In this document: piece by piece, positions 43,781-55,121 of the stretch | How the letters are laid out: the number at the start of each line of letters is the position of its first letter | How positions within the stretch are numbered: the stretch's first letter is position 1 | Notes under the pieces: generated by a model | Told to the model about the DNA's origin: nothing | Databases searched by the model: none | What the model saw: the letters and a program-made list of their open reading frames with translations, nothing else | Program-made: the position numbers and the translations under genes | Source of the DNA: Drechmeria coniospora | Taxonomy: Eukaryota; Ascomycota; Sordariomycetes; Hypocreales; Ophiocordycipitaceae | Assembly (NCBI RefSeq): GCF_001625195.1 | Contig: NC_054391.1 | Coordinates: forward strand, 4,227,157 to 4,291,156 | Direction: 5' to 3' | DNA: 64,000 bases

Positions 43781-44141
43781 CGAGGCTCGTCGGCGGCTGC
43801 ATTCTTGGTCCGCTCCGGAATGGGCACGCGCTCGTCACCCATCCGGGCGGCGCTTCGACCCGGCAAAGAGATGGGCGACGCAAGGAAAAGGGGGCGGTGG
43901 CGGGGGGCCATGCTGCATGGCGAGGAGCTGTCGAACGTCTTTTTAATGATACCCAACTACTGCAACTCCCCGCAGCACCGTCACTTTTTAGAATACAAAG
44001 ACGAGGCAGAGCACGCACAGGCAGGGAGGTAGTGAGCATGAATAGCGTGTAGCGGCAGAATGGATCGATGCGCTCGCTGGTGGATGCGTGCCACCCACCA
44101 TGTCGAGCACGGCGCAGGCCCGTCGCCCGTTCAGCCGATTC
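43781..44141. other. Convergent 3' region of GEM1 and ABD1
   Basis: No gene. The antisense and shifted frames that run through from GEM1 are by-products of its G/C-rich third positions. Confidence 0.4.
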
Positions 44142-45554
44142 CTAGACCTTGTAGAAGCAGAAGCCGACGTAGAAGCTCGCGGCCTCCATCTCCTCGTCCG
44201 ACACGAGCAGCGGCCCGCCGCCCCTCTCCCGCACGCCCATCCGCTCGCTCAGCGGACCGAGCTCGGCGTCATCCTTCTCGGCCTCCCAGATCTCGTGAAA
44301 GGTTCGGTGAAACTGCAGCTCGAGGTTGAAGTCCTCGGCGAGGGCGCGGAAGGCCTCCCAGGGCACGACGTACTCGGGCACCTCCTCCACGGCCTCGTCG
44401 AGGAAGTAGTTGTACTTCCAGCCAAAGGCGGGCCGGAAGACGCCGTCCTCGGGCGTCTTGCCGGGGAAGCGTACGCGATAGATGGAGTTGCCCCACTCGG
44501 CCGTCGGTTCCGCCTCGCCCTCCTCGACCTCGCCGTCAGTGGCGGCGGCGGCCTCGGTCCCCTTGCTCTTCTTGGCGGCGAGGGCCTCGTTGAACTTGCG
44601 GACGTGCTCGCCGAGGACGTCGGAGTTGGGGATGCAGCCGATGAAGCGACCGCCCTTCTTGAGGGCGCCGGCGACGTTGCGCAGCATGGTGCGCGCGTTG
44701 GACTCGGACTCGAAGGCGTAGTGCATGGAGAACATCATGGTGACGATGTCGAAGCCGCGACGGTTCATGGGCGAGGGGTCGAAGCCGACCTGGCGGACGA
44801 TGTCGACGTCCTCGATCGACTCGCCGTAGCAGTCCTTGACGTGGAAGCGGGCGTCGAAGAGGCGCGGGGGCGGTCGCCGGTACGCACCGCCGCGGCCTCC
44901 TCGACCGCCGCGCGAGGCCAGGCTCCTGTAGCGGTCGCGGGCCTGGTCGATGCTCACGTCGGCTGGGTCGAGACCGACATAGAGCTCGATGGGCTGGGGC
45001 GCGAGCTGCCACTTGTTGAGGTCGCCTCCCTTGCCGCAGCCCATGTCGAGGACGAGCAGGTCCTTGCCGGTCGAGCGGCCCTGCTCGCGCGAGCCGGGCG
45101 CGTGGTCCTCGTCGGGCGAGTAGCGTTGGATGATGCAGCTCTTGATCCAGTTGTTGAAGACGCGCAGTCCCTTGATCTTGCTGTCGCGCGTCCTCCAGTC
45201 GCGGCCACGCTCGGGGACGCTGTTGTAGTGCTGGCGAACGACGTCGTGCACGCCTCGCACCCGGTTCTGCTCGACCGAGGCGGCCTCGGCCGCCGCCGCC
45301 GCTCTGTCACGATCGAGCTGGCGCTGGCGGATGGCCTCCCGCTCGGCCTCGGTGAAGCGGGCTCGGGCACCAGGCCGCTTCTGCTTGCGTGGCTGGTCCG
45401 ACGGTGACAGCTGCCGTCGCTTCGCCGCCTGCAGCGAGCTCGCGTTGTAGGGCTGCGGGAGATCATCCTGGCCGTCGTCCGGGGACGAGCGCTTCCTGCT
45501 GCCGTCCGTTTTGGCTCGAGCATCGCCCGAGGCGCCGTTCTCGCGGTCCGCCAT
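44142..45554 (-). CDS. ABD1: mRNA cap guanine-N7 methyltransferase
   Basis: Single exon, 470 residues. The enzyme transfers methyl from S-adenosylmethionine to the N7 of the cap guanine of nascent mRNA in the nucleus. The N-terminal 130 residues are charged and disordered, with RKRSSPDD and KRRQLSPSDQPRKQKRPGAR. The catalytic domain starts at HYNSVPERGRDWR, then NNWIKSCIIQRY, the SAM-binding motif LVLDMGCGKGGDLNKW, YVGLDPADVSI, and FDIVTMMFSMHYAFES. It closes with YRVRFPG and EAASFYVGFCFYKV. I start at ATG 45554, which has an A/G-rich context (GGACCATGGCG on the coding strand); an in-frame ATG at 45704 would add 50 Pro/Ser-rich residues. Confidence 0.94.
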   Translation of the reverse strand: MADRENGASGDARAKTDGSRKRSSPDDGQDDLPQPYNASSLQAAKRRQLSPSDQPRKQKRPGARARFTEAEREAIRQRQLDRDRAAAAAEAASVEQNRVRGVHDVVRQHYNSVPERGRDWRTRDSKIKGLRVFNNWIKSCIIQRYSPDEDHAPGSREQGRSTGKDLLVLDMGCGKGGDLNKWQLAPQPIELYVGLDPADVSIDQARDRYRSLASRGGRGGRGGAYRRPPPRLFDARFHVKDCYGESIEDVDIVRQVGFDPSPMNRRGFDIVTMMFSMHYAFESESNARTMLRNVAGALKKGGRFIGCIPNSDVLGEHVRKFNEALAAKKSKGTEAAAATDGEVEEGEAEPTAEWGNSIYRVRFPGKTPEDGVFRPAFGWKYNYFLDEAVEEVPEYVVPWEAFRALAEDFNLELQFHRTFHEIWEAEKDDAELGPLSERMGVRERGGGPLLVSDEEMEAASFYVGFCFYKV

Positions 45555-45809
45555 GGCCAAGGTCCGAGAAACGGAACAGCAGGCTGACCGATGGCTGCTT
45601 GCTGCTTCGTCCCGTCGGCTCGTCGAAGCGTTTGCTCGGTCGCAAGAGAGGAGCGGTGGAAGGCGAGGGTAAGGCGAGGGTGCAGGTGCAGAAGGCGGCT
45701 CCAAGTGGACAGCTGTGTCGAAGGTTATACCGCACGTATAAGTAAAGGTGTGTTTGTTGGTGGACGATGCAGCCCGTCGGAAGGGCCAGCCGTATGCTGT
45801 AGTAGTTGA

Positions 45810-46480
45810 GCACAGTGCACAACTACAGGGTACTCCGTAGGTACCTGGTACTTGTAAGTAAGTACTTTCACAGCAAGGTTGCTGGCGTCGGCGAGTACTT
45901 GTAAGTTATTACCTAGTAGTTAGTAGGTGCCTAGTACAGAGTACGTCTACTGTAAGTGGCCCACAGGCAAACGAGTTTAGTGCTAACCTTGTATTATTAG
46001 TGCTAATCTAGTACCTAGCAGTCACTGGAGTCGCTGCATTTGACTCGCCCTTCCCAGCATTCCACTGTATTTGTACTCCGTACCTAGTGCTGTTACAGAA
46101 GAGTCCATCTCGAGTTGCCGTACGGAGTAACAATAGTAAGTTGGTACTACGTCCCTACACTGTGTACTAAGCATTATGATGTGCACTGGTACGGAGTACT
46201 AAAGACAGTAATATTATTTAGCACCCAGTTTGCAAGTTCAATGCTGCGGAGAGATTCGCTTCATCCCGTAGTTGTATCTGAACACAGCCGTAACACGAGT
46301 CATGGTCTAGCAAGTGAGCAGAACATCGTGCGCAGGCACTGCAGTACAACAGGTACAACAGGTACTGCAACGGGTACAGCCATAGTTACTGGCACGGGTT
46401 TCAAGCCCAGTCCTCGTCGGTTCATTGTACAATTAGGTATTTTCAGGTGCTTGTTGATCTTCACTGAAGCATTTGTGAAT
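45810..46480. repeat. GTAC-rich intergenic island
   Basis: Many CTCCGTAC, AGTACCTAG and TACAGTAC words upstream of ABD1, plus an imperfect GGTACAACA/GGTACTGCA run near 46350. Confidence 0.55.
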
Positions 46481-47028
46481 GTACGCCGAAAATAATCATG
46501 TATCGAAAACGTTGCCTACAAGGAGTATTCGTGGCATTCATGTGATGCTCAATATCAACCAGGGAAGTTGGAATGGCTACAAGACTTGTCGAGAGGCAGT
46601 CGTCATACTTATCCCGTCTCCCATTATTTTCCCGTAATCCTCTCCCATCCTTTCCCGGCTTTGTCTCCCTCCTCATTCCGTCTCGACCTGGATGCGGTTC
46701 ACCGTAGATGTCGTGGGGAACCGAGTCGGAGAGATTCGCTATAGGGTAGGCCGTCTGCCTCGAAAGCAGTGTACCAACCAGCAGCGAGGCCCAACCCAAG
46801 CCTGTGGCTGCTGGCGCGGCTGGCGGCAGCCTTCCGCTAATAGTACGACAAGTACGGAGTAACGGGGACCTGTCCAACCTGCTACGACTGCAACTTCATG
46901 TAGCTCCCTCTCCGCCCAACACCGTTCATCAAGCACCAGAACATCGGCACTTCCGAGCTCGCAAACGCCATCCGATCGCCGACCTCGTTTCGCACTCGAG
47001 AACCGCTGGACCCGACCGCCCACCCGCC
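46481..47028 (+). promoter_or_regulatory. RPN7 upstream region
   Basis: No gene. I looked for the hexanucleotide-type proteasome element bound by Rpn4 and did not find a clear match. Confidence 0.25.
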
Positions 47029-48658
47029 ATGGGATCCGACCCTCAATACGCCAAGTGGCCCCTGCTGCCACTCTCCCAGCATGTCTTCACCCTCACAAAT
47101 GCCTACGCCTCACGGGCAGGCCAGCAAGCGGCCGTCAAGGCGCTGCAGGACGCCATCGCCGAGCACAAGATGGCCCCCTTCTACCGGTACCTGGCCCATC
47201 CGGTGGACGGCATCCTCAACGCCGTGGGCGACGCCGCCGCTTCGGCCCCGGCCAAGTCGCTGAGCAGAAAGTCCAGCCTCGTCGGCATGGTCGCCACGAG
47301 GGCCGCCGCCACCGACGTGAACCTGCCCTGGGATGAAGCGCTCTACGGCAAGCTCAAGGCCGAGAACGAAAAGGAGCTGGAGCAGTTCCAGAAGGACGAG
47401 GACGACGCCGTCGAGCAGGCGGGCGACACCGAGATCATCGCCGCCAAGGGCAAGAGGGTTGAGTTCTGGGCTCGCGTCGGCGACAAGGTACCGCCCCCTC
47501 GCCATCCATCCCTCCTCTCCTCGTCACTCCTGATCCCTCGCAGGGACGGATGCTTACCGATTCCCGCAGGACAAGGCGATTGCCGCTTGCGAGGCCGTCT
47601 TCGAAAAGTCGGGCATCCTTGGCACTAAGATTGACCTCGTGCTCGCCGTCGTGCGCATGGGCCTCTTCTACGGCGACAAGCCCCTCGTCAAGAAGCACAT
47701 CGACCGAGCCAAGGCCCTCGTCGAGTCCGGCGGCGATTGGGACCGCCGAAACCGACTCAAGGCCTACGAGGGCCTGCACCTCCTCACCGTTCGTTCCTAC
47801 AACCTCGCCGCGCCCCTCCTGCTCGACTCCCTCTCCACCTTTACCAGCTACGAGCTCTGCACCTATTCGAACCTCGTCGTCTACTCCGTCCTCGCCGGCT
47901 CCGTCTCCTTGAAGCGCGTCGACTTCAAGTCCAAGGTCGTCGACGCCCCCGAGATCAAGGCCATCATGGGCGACGGCGAGGATAAGCTGCTGGCCCTGAG
48001 CGGCGCCCTCAGCGCCGGGCCCGGCGCCGACGATCTCGTCCTCGACCAGCCCACCCAGCAGCCGTCGGCGACGAGCAAGGCCGTGAACCTGACGGCCCTG
48101 GGCTCCAGTACGGAGCAACCCGACGCCGAGATGGCCATCGACTTTAGCCCGCTCGCCCTCCTCGTCAGCAGCCTCTACAACGGCAACTACAAGGCCTTTT
48201 TCCAGTCCCTCGCCGACGTCGAGGAGCAGTTCCTCAACCAGGACCGCTACCTCCACGAGCACAAGAACTGGTTCATCCGCGAGATGCGCCTCCGCGCCTA
48301 CCAGCAGCTGCTGCAGAGCTACCGCGTCGTCGGCCTCGAGAGCATGGCCAACGAGTTTGGCGTCACCGTCGACTTCCTCGACCGGTACGTGCCGTACTTT
48401 CACCCTGTTCTTGTCTCTCAACACCCGTCGAGATGGACGTGCCGCTGACCTGTTCGAAGCGATCTCGCTCGCTTCATCGCCGCCGGCCGCATCCCCTGCA
48501 CCATAGACCGCGTCTCCGGCAAGGGCGTCATCGAGACGAACCGACCGGACGACAAGAACAAGCAGTACCAGGACGTTGTGCGCCAGGGAGACCAGCTCAT
48601 CACCAAACTGCAAAAGTACGGCCAGGCTGTGCGGTTGAGGGGAAGCGAGAGGGCGTGA
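47029..48658 (+). CDS. RPN7: 26S proteasome lid subunit Rpn7 (PCI domain)
   Basis: Three exons: 47029-47487, 47570-48384 and 48460-48658; 490 residues, longer than yeast Rpn7 (429). Rpn7 is a scaffold subunit of the proteasome lid. Visible features: QYAKWPLLPLSQHVFTL at the N-terminus, helical repeats with RVEFWARVGDK-DKAIAACEAVF and RNRLKAYEGLHLLTVRSYN, then the PCI domain with YNGNYKAFFQSLADVEEQFL and FGVTVDFLDR-DLARFIAAGR across the second intron. It ends NKQYQDVVRQGDQLITKLQK. A Ser/Ala/Gly-rich insert of about 40 residues (ALSAGPGADDL and following) before the PCI explains part of the extra length, together with an insert near SAPAKSLSRKSSLVG. ATG 47029 is chosen because the conserved N-terminus starts immediately. 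Confidence 0.92.
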
Positions 48659-49159
48659 GACGGTCGTGCCCCCCCCTCACCGCTCCCTCCCGTTGGGTGG
48701 CATCGAGTGCCTCTCGGACAGCAGCGTGACGTCTGCACTCGATCATGTGCCGAAGCTGGCGGACGCGTACATGTCTCGTTGGCCATGTATCATACGGATG
48801 GATCGATGGACTGTTCGAGCTCAAATGCGACCGGACTGCCATTCGACTGCATGGCTCGCGACGGAATGAGCAAGCACAGGCAGGCTGAGGTCACGGGGTC
48901 CAAGGCCATGCATACGTGTACAGCTGCGCATCAAAATATTCCATCGTGTTACGAGTACGCATCAGCGCCCCAAGACTTTTATGCGAATGCATTTGCGTAC
49001 CAGGACCTGTACCGAGACGTTGAAACAGTCATCAAGCCATGCAACCGTGATATCATGCCGTTATTTCCCCCATATCCATGCAAAACCGCACGTACCCTCA
49101 TCCGCCGACGCGTGGTACATGCCGAGTGCCGTCCATGCCGAGTGCCGTCCATGCCGTGG
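48659..49159. other. Convergent 3' region of RPN7 and ALT
   Basis: No gene. Near 49115-49160 the word GCCGAGTGCCGTCCAT is repeated in tandem about three times at a 15-16 base spacing. Confidence 0.45.
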
Positions 49160-50703
49160 CTACCTGTACTTGTCCAGAAACTCCTTGTGAAACTTGACGA
49201 TGCTGCCGACCCACTCGGTGCCGGGGGCCAAAAAGGTGGTCCGGAAGTGCAGCGTGCCCTCGGCCTGGCCGAAGCCGGAGCCCGGGACGACGCAGATGCC
49301 CGTCTGCTCGAGCAGGCGCAGGCAGTAGAACTCGTCGGCCGGGCGGCCCTCGGCGGCCGCGGCGTCGATGGCCTTCTGGGGCAGGTGAATGGTGGGGAAG
49401 AGGTACATGGCGCCCTGGGGTTCGGCGCACTCGACGCCCTCCATCTGGGCAAAGGCACGGTGCAGGGCGACGGCGCGCTCGTGGAGGCCGGCGTGGATGC
49501 CGTTGAACTCCTTGTCGTAGAGCTCGAACGAGGGCTCTCCCGGTTGGGGTGGGTTGACCATGAGCTCGACAAGGCACTGGCCGATGACGGAGGCGCAGAG
49601 CATGATGGAGACGAACTTGTAAATGTTGGCCTCGACCTCGGCGTCGAAGTTGACGAGCTCAAAGTAGCCGCCGCGGTGGCCGCACTCGCCGACCATGCCC
49701 TTGGAGATGCTGTGCAGGGAGACGAGCTCGAGGCCGTCGTACTGACCGGGCCTCTCCTGCTGCATCTTGCGCAGGACGCCCTTGAAGCTGTGGAACTTGC
49801 CGACGAAGACGTTGGTCTGGTAGACCTCGTCGGCCATGACGACGAGGTTTTGCTCGCGCGCAAACTCGAGCACCGCCCGGACGTCCTCCTCGGCGAGGGA
49901 GGCGCCCGTCGGGTTTCCGGGGTTGATGATGACGATGCAGCGAACGTCGACGCCGGCGTCCTTGGCCTTTTGGTGCGACTTCTTGATCGTCTCGAGATCG
50001 GTGCCCCATGCCTTGGACTCGTCGAGGTTGTAGGGCACGCAGGTGGCGTTCAGCAGGGCCAGAGTGGCCGTGTAGAGAGGGTACTGAGGGATCGGCACGA
50101 GCACCCCTGCCGTCTTGTCGCCGCAGATGACGTTGAGGAGCGTGTTGACGCCCGAGGAGGCGCCGGCGGAGAGGTAGATGTGGGCTGGGTCGGCGGGGAA
50201 GCCATCGCGTCCTGGAGAGTCGAATGCGGTCAGGCGCGGCTTCTCGATGCGTCTCCGGATTCGAACGTCGACGCGGACAGGACGGCGCCGTCGGAGACGG
50301 GGCGAAGGGACTCACTCTCGAGAAACTTGGCAACGCTCTCCTTGATGGCGGGGACGCCGCTGCTCGCGCTGTAGGCGCCGACGGAGCCGACCTGCTTGAG
50401 CAGCCACTTGGCACGGTCGAGGACGTCAGGCTTGTAGCCGAGGCTGTCGACGAGAGCACTCTCGTTCTTGAGAAGATCGGGGTTCTCAAGCAGACTGCAG
50501 ACCTGTCGGAAGAAGGTGATGGGCTTCTGGTCGAGCTGCTGGGGGTTGCCAATGTTGGCCGAGATGACGTGGTCGAACGGAAGCCACTTGTCACCCTTGG
50601 CGAGACGGGCGCGGAATTCCTCCGACTTGACGGCAAGCTCGCCTCGAACAGCGTACTCGGCCCGCCGGACGTTGGGGTTGATGTTGTCGAGGGTGAGTCT
50701 CAT
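49160..50703 (-). CDS. ALT1: Alanine aminotransferase (glutamate-pyruvate transaminase)
   Basis: Two exons, 50703-50316 and 50211-49160; 479 residues. The PLP enzyme interconverts alanine + 2-oxoglutarate and pyruvate + glutamate. Conserved blocks: LNPNVRRAEYAVRGELA-like start (here DNINPNVRRAEYAVRGEL), ANIGNPQQL, GAYSASSGVPAIK, and across the intron FLERRDGFPADPAHIYLS. Then PIPQYPLYTATLALL, IINPGNPTGASL, and SISKGMVGECGHRGGY, where the lysine binds PLP. The end reads RTTFLAPGTEWVGSIVKFH. An in-frame upstream ATG at 50862 would add 53 residues; I prefer 50703 because the upstream part lacks a clear mitochondrial targeting pattern, so the enzyme is drawn as cytosolic. A mitochondrial isoform from the longer start is possible. 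Confidence 0.92.
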
Positions 50704-51420
50704 GGTGAAGGAGCTGTTGTTTGCGTCGTGGTCAGGCAGTGTTTTGTTGTTGAGCGGGAGGGGACGGCCATGAGCTTGTCGAAATGGCGGGGCAGCAGGA
50801 AAAATGATGATTGAGCGAGCTCCGGCAACGGCGGTCGTTGGGTATGGTGGGTACGTGTACATGTATATTGTACATGTGCTGTCGGTGATTTACGCCGCAT
50901 ACTGCAAAGTACATTCGTGTACGGAGTACTCCGTACATGTAATGCTATGTGCAGAGTACTTTGTACCGATACAGCTTGGGAGCCAATAGTACTATTGAGC
51001 TGCTCGAACCACGAAGCACACTGCTGAGAATTGTTACCGTAGTGAGAAATTCAACATATCACCACTGCCTGACGATGCTTTGGAAATAAGTGAACCGCAG
51101 CAGATACAATTCGTTGGCAAGGCCATACAAGAGGGTCCGATTATCATTCAGCCCCCCCCATTCACGCTTCGTCGTCGTCCAAGGTCGCAGAGCATTGTCA
51201 AACTTGCTTTGTCGTTGCGTTTGGGCTGCAGTAGAAATCGCCGGCCCAGGCCCTGCGTAGACACAGCTTGAGATGAGGAACACCGATCACGTCGTGACGC
51301 AAGCTGAAGATGCAGATACCCCCGAACTAGCAAGCACAAGCAGTGGCGTTGTACGATATTGGTTTGATATACCTGGCATCTTTTGTTCCACTGCCTTGTG
51401 TTGGAGGTCGATTGTAGTTG
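50704..51420. other. ALT upstream region with a small GTAC patch
   Basis: GTAC words cluster at about 50850-50980. The rest is unremarkable and holds no recognisable gene. Confidence 0.4.
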
Positions 51421-51429
51421 AAGAAGGAG

Positions 51430-51790
51430 GATATTGAGAAAAAAAGGAAAAATAATAGGAGGAAAAACAGCAGGAAGAAAGAGTAGGAAGAAAGAAAGAG
51501 CAGGAGGAAAGAGCAGGAAGAAAGAACCAAAGGAAGAAAGAGCAAGAGGAAAGAGCAGAATGAAAGAGCAGAAGTAAAGAGCAGAAGGAAAGGGCAGGAG
51601 GAAAGAGCAAGAGGAAAGAGCAGAAGGAAAGAGCAGAAGTAAAGAGCAGAAGGAAAGGGCAGGAGGAAAGAGCAAGAGGAAAGAGCAGAGAAAAGAACAA
51701 AAGCAAGGAGCAGGAGGAAAGAGCAAGAGGGAAAAGCAGAAGGAAAGAGCAGGATGAAAGAGCAGGAGGTAGCAGTAGGAACGAGAGGGC
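51430..51790. repeat. Purine minisatellite built on a GAGCAGRAGGAAA-like unit
   Basis: About 25-30 head-to-tail units of 11-13 bases (AGGAAAGAGCAG, AGAAAGAGCAAG and variants) make an almost pure purine strand. Higher-order copies are visible: the block ending GGAAAGGGCAGGAGGAAAGAG appears twice about 70 bases apart (near 51590 and 51655). Translation gives meaningless Leu/Ser/Phe-rich frames on the minus strand. Confidence 0.85.
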
Positions 51791-52229
51791 AGGAGCCACC
51801 ATAGGCACGAATGGGCCACGTGGGCCTGCAAGCTGCGGTACGTATTCTGTGACAAATTCCCAACTCCGCACTCGTTTCCAGCTCGTTCGATACACTCCTT
51901 ATTCAGCTCTGCAACCCAATGTGAGGTTCAAGAGTCGAATAAATGCCTGCCAAGAGGTAGCTCAACAAGCAGTGCTGTGTAAATATTCACAACGAACCAA
52001 AATCCCTTCCTCCATGCCACAGACCTTGCGGCATCAAGAGAGGACGCCGGCGCCAGATCTGATGCCCCTCAGAGACCAGAGTTTGTGTTCATGAACTACG
52101 CTTCCATCATGGTGGTGTCAACGGTGTATATACCGAGCAGTTTTCTGGGTACACGCGTGCCTGCTGCGAGCCAGTTCGTTCTGCCACCCTCTCATCATAT
52201 CTGCTCGTTCTAGATATATGCCTAAAAAG
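51791..52229. other. Intergenic, no gene seen
   Basis: 3' flank of the APH-like gene. No recognisable frame or RNA. Confidence 0.35.
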
Positions 52230-53640
52230 TTAGAACCCATGATTCGACAACCACTGTACGATATCTGCTTCTGTTTGAACCCGCCGCTCCGTCGTTTTCT
52301 CCTCACCCATCTTCTTGACGTACGATTCATTGGCCAGCGAGTACGGGCATAGCAAGTTCTGAAAGCGCAATAGGTCGACAATCTGACGGGCACCCTGGAT
52401 CTCGCTCGGCGTCAGGACACCGTTCCTCTTCGCTGTTGCATTCCACGCCCTGGCAGCCTCCCATTTCTTGCCTGCTTCATCCTCCAGCTTCGTCGGTGTG
52501 GAAAAGTCACCCGAAAGGATGGCGGCATCAAGCTCGCTGTTGTCGAGGTCAATTTGGCCGCCGACATCGAACAGGCTGCTCAGGAACTCGTCGAGCGGGT
52601 TTGAGACGAAGGACCAGTCAAAGTCCAACACCGCCGTGATTCTCTTGCTGTCTTTGTCAAACAAAAGGTTATTCATGGCTGCGGCAGGTCAGTCAATTGA
52701 CTTTTTTCCCCCACTTTCCAATGACAAGTCATGAGCCGCGAACATACTAAAGTCTCCGTGTACCAGGCCCTTTCGCTGCAAGTCGACGCCAGCGAGCGTC
52801 TTCTCCAGGCCACCACTGTTGAGGAAATTTTCAATCCTCTTGTCGACGCCATTGCTCTTCCAGCCCTGAATAACGGCGCTTTCGGCAGCTCGGTCGAGAT
52901 GGCCGCGCAGCCTCGCAGCCCTCCAGTTGGCATACGAGTCTACTGGCGCCCCCTTCCTGAGAGTCGCTTCCCCGCTCACAATTTGCCCGCTCGTGTTGAA
53001 GGTGAGCCCGCCAAACTTTGTGACATTCTCGGGCAACTTCGCAGCCTGGATGGCGCCAAGCGCGGCAGCTACCTGCTCCAGCACCATCTCCTTGTCCTCA
53101 GCTCCGAGGGACGAGAACTCCGTATCCAAGTCCACACCGCTTCTCAGCTCCGACATGATCCAGCCGAAAGCGGTTTCATTCGCCTCATCGTTTGTTGTCG
53201 TCGGTGCCCAAGCGTATATGGCAGGCACCAGCGGCGGGAGGCCCGCTTCCGACATGGACTGACGAACGAGATGCTGGACCGCCACGTCGTTCTCGACACG
53301 GTTAGTGTTGTTCACATCTGATGCACATGGGTTGCTAAGCTTGACGACGAGTGCGGAAAGGCCGTCGGAGGGCGCCTTGGTCGTGCCAGGCTGCGTGCCT
53401 GGAAGGAAAGCCGACGAGGCGGGCGTAGCCAGATCGACTCGGAACAGATAATTGTTGTACGGGTATGCATACTGCTCACTGTACGCCATCGTCGAGATCT
53501 TGGACGGCTGCAGGGGCGAGTGAGAATCTCTATTTCCTACCGCCGCGTCGAATACGAACCTGTAGCCCATGGTCGCGGACGAGTTTCTCAACGGCCGCGA
53601 GACGGCGGTCATAGCCCAGCAGGTGACTAATGACAGCCAT
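52230..53640 (-). CDS. APH/choline-kinase-like phosphotransferase family protein
   Basis: Three exons: 53640-53560, 53507-52748 and 52678-52230; 429 residues. The fold is that of aminoglycoside phosphotransferases, a large fungal family with mostly unknown substrates. Key parts: SALVVKLSN (nucleotide-binding lysine), VAVQHLVRQSMSEAGLPPLV, FGWIMSELRSGVDL, the catalytic loop LVHGDF-TMNNLLFD formed across the second intron (Asp as base, Asn for metal), and AVLDFDWSFVSNPLDEFL (second metal-binding Asp). Both catalytic motifs are intact, so it is probably active. It has a lower GC and less biased codons than the housekeeping genes to its left, as do its right-hand neighbours. A resistance function should not be inferred from the family name. 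Confidence 0.85.
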
Positions 53641-55121
53641 GGCTACCTTTGGCGAGTTCCCTCTGGCATAGAAGAGGAGATCAAGTAGAAAGTAAACGGA
53701 TGGACCACGATGCGAGAGACACGTGGGCGTTGAGTGGCAGGATGATGAAGCAGAAATGAAAGTTGAGGTCAGAGACGGAGGACTCCGAGTGAGATGTAGG
53801 TGCTGGTCGGTGTAAGTTTTAGCTGGAGCAAATGCGGCCCGCCCGAGCCGTGATGACTGAAACGTACACTGAAAATTTCAAAGCTCGAACACCGACATAT
53901 TGTTCAAGGGCACAGGAACGTCAGCTGTCAGAAACTAGGCTCTCACGTTCCCGTTGCTGTAGCCAACACCGATCATATTCATCATGAACATGAAACAAGG
54001 CAATGGATGGATTCAACAGCGATAGGCGTAGGTTAGGATGACACATGACGGAAATATACTTGTACAGTACTTTGACTCTGTGAGATAACGAGGCCTTTGT
54101 TTCTGATCCGCAAGGGGGTTACAGACCTTCGGTATGCTGTTCAGTACCGTCCTGACTTTCCCGACCAGGAATGATTCTCGATGCCATTTTTAGATTTGCA
54201 CCACGCATCTCATCAACCGGCACTTTGAATGTAATAAAACCTTGTAGTACTTTGAAAACGGTTAGAGCATGAATCAGCGTTACAGTAGGAGTATGGCGAG
54301 CAATACGAGCCAGCCGTCGAAGCAAGTGACGATGATCCTTGCCGAATGCACCCGAGTCGTAAGACGACCGTGATTCGGGCTTTCTATCCAAGACAGCCAA
54401 CTCCCGCCGTTGGCCTTTTCTCCTCGTCACAAAAGTCCCAGTAACATGCGAGCCGTGTCGGGCTTGACAGAGCACCTCACCGGCCGCATTATCTCGATTT
54501 GGCAGGTCTTGGCTCCGTGCAATGCCGAAGGATTCGGACAACTTCCTAATACGGCATTCCTCGCTCTCTGCACACTGCGCATGTATACTTAGTTATCTAT
54601 TGCGGCAAATTTCTAATTACTTGCTGTACATGGACTCCTGTAGGTGTATGTATGCGCACACGAAGGTGCCCTTGTGGTTCATGGTTGTCATTGCAGCTTG
54701 TACTCGCGTGAGTGGTGAAAAAGGAGTAGCACCTCTACCAACACGCACTTCCTGACGTGTCCCTCATGAAGGCTTACATCTTATTTGAGTACAGTTTGCA
54801 ACTACTCAGTAAGAAATCATACTCGTCATGCTCCGCCAGCCTGCCTTCCTCATCCAACTGCGCCTGACGATAGATCCCCGCAATGGGTTACATCCTATGC
54901 AACCAGGACTCGTGAGGCTCTGCTAGCATGTTCTCGGGAAACCATCATCGCATTCCTTTGAGAAATCCGCAAAGGCAATGGCTTCTCATTTCTATTCTCA
55001 TTTCTACATTATCGTACAACGGCATTTATGTGATTGATGTACGTTTTTATATGAGAAAAGCGCGCTAGATTGAGAATAGCCTCTAACTCCTATTTCGTTG
55101 CTTTCGGCACAAAAATGCTGG
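53641..55121. other. Intergenic, no confident gene
   Basis: A 140-codon minus-strand frame (54541-54119) is the only long one; it is basic and unrecognisable and I leave it out as a gene. Base composition is more AT-rich than in the left half of the window. Confidence 0.35.

Noticed and set aside
42118..44052. A 644-codon shifted frame on the same strand as GEM1
   Set aside because: Arg/Pro/Ala-rich by-product of the GEM1 reading frame; GEM1 has complete GTPase and EF-hand motifs.
48707..50374. A 555-codon frame antisense to the alanine aminotransferase
   Set aside because: Shadow of the well-supported PLP enzyme; no domain seen.
51148..51895. Three overlapping minus-strand frames of about 180-235 codons rich in Leu/Ser/Phe
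   Set aside because: They are translations of the purine minisatellite in all frames.
52230..53640. Antibiotic-resistance gene acquired from bacteria
   Set aside because: The gene has two fungal-type introns and belongs to a large fungal APH-like family, so recent bacterial origin is unlikely.
54119..54541. A 140-codon minus-strand frame
   Set aside because: Basic, no recognisable domain, no splice partner and no codon bias like the neighbouring genes.
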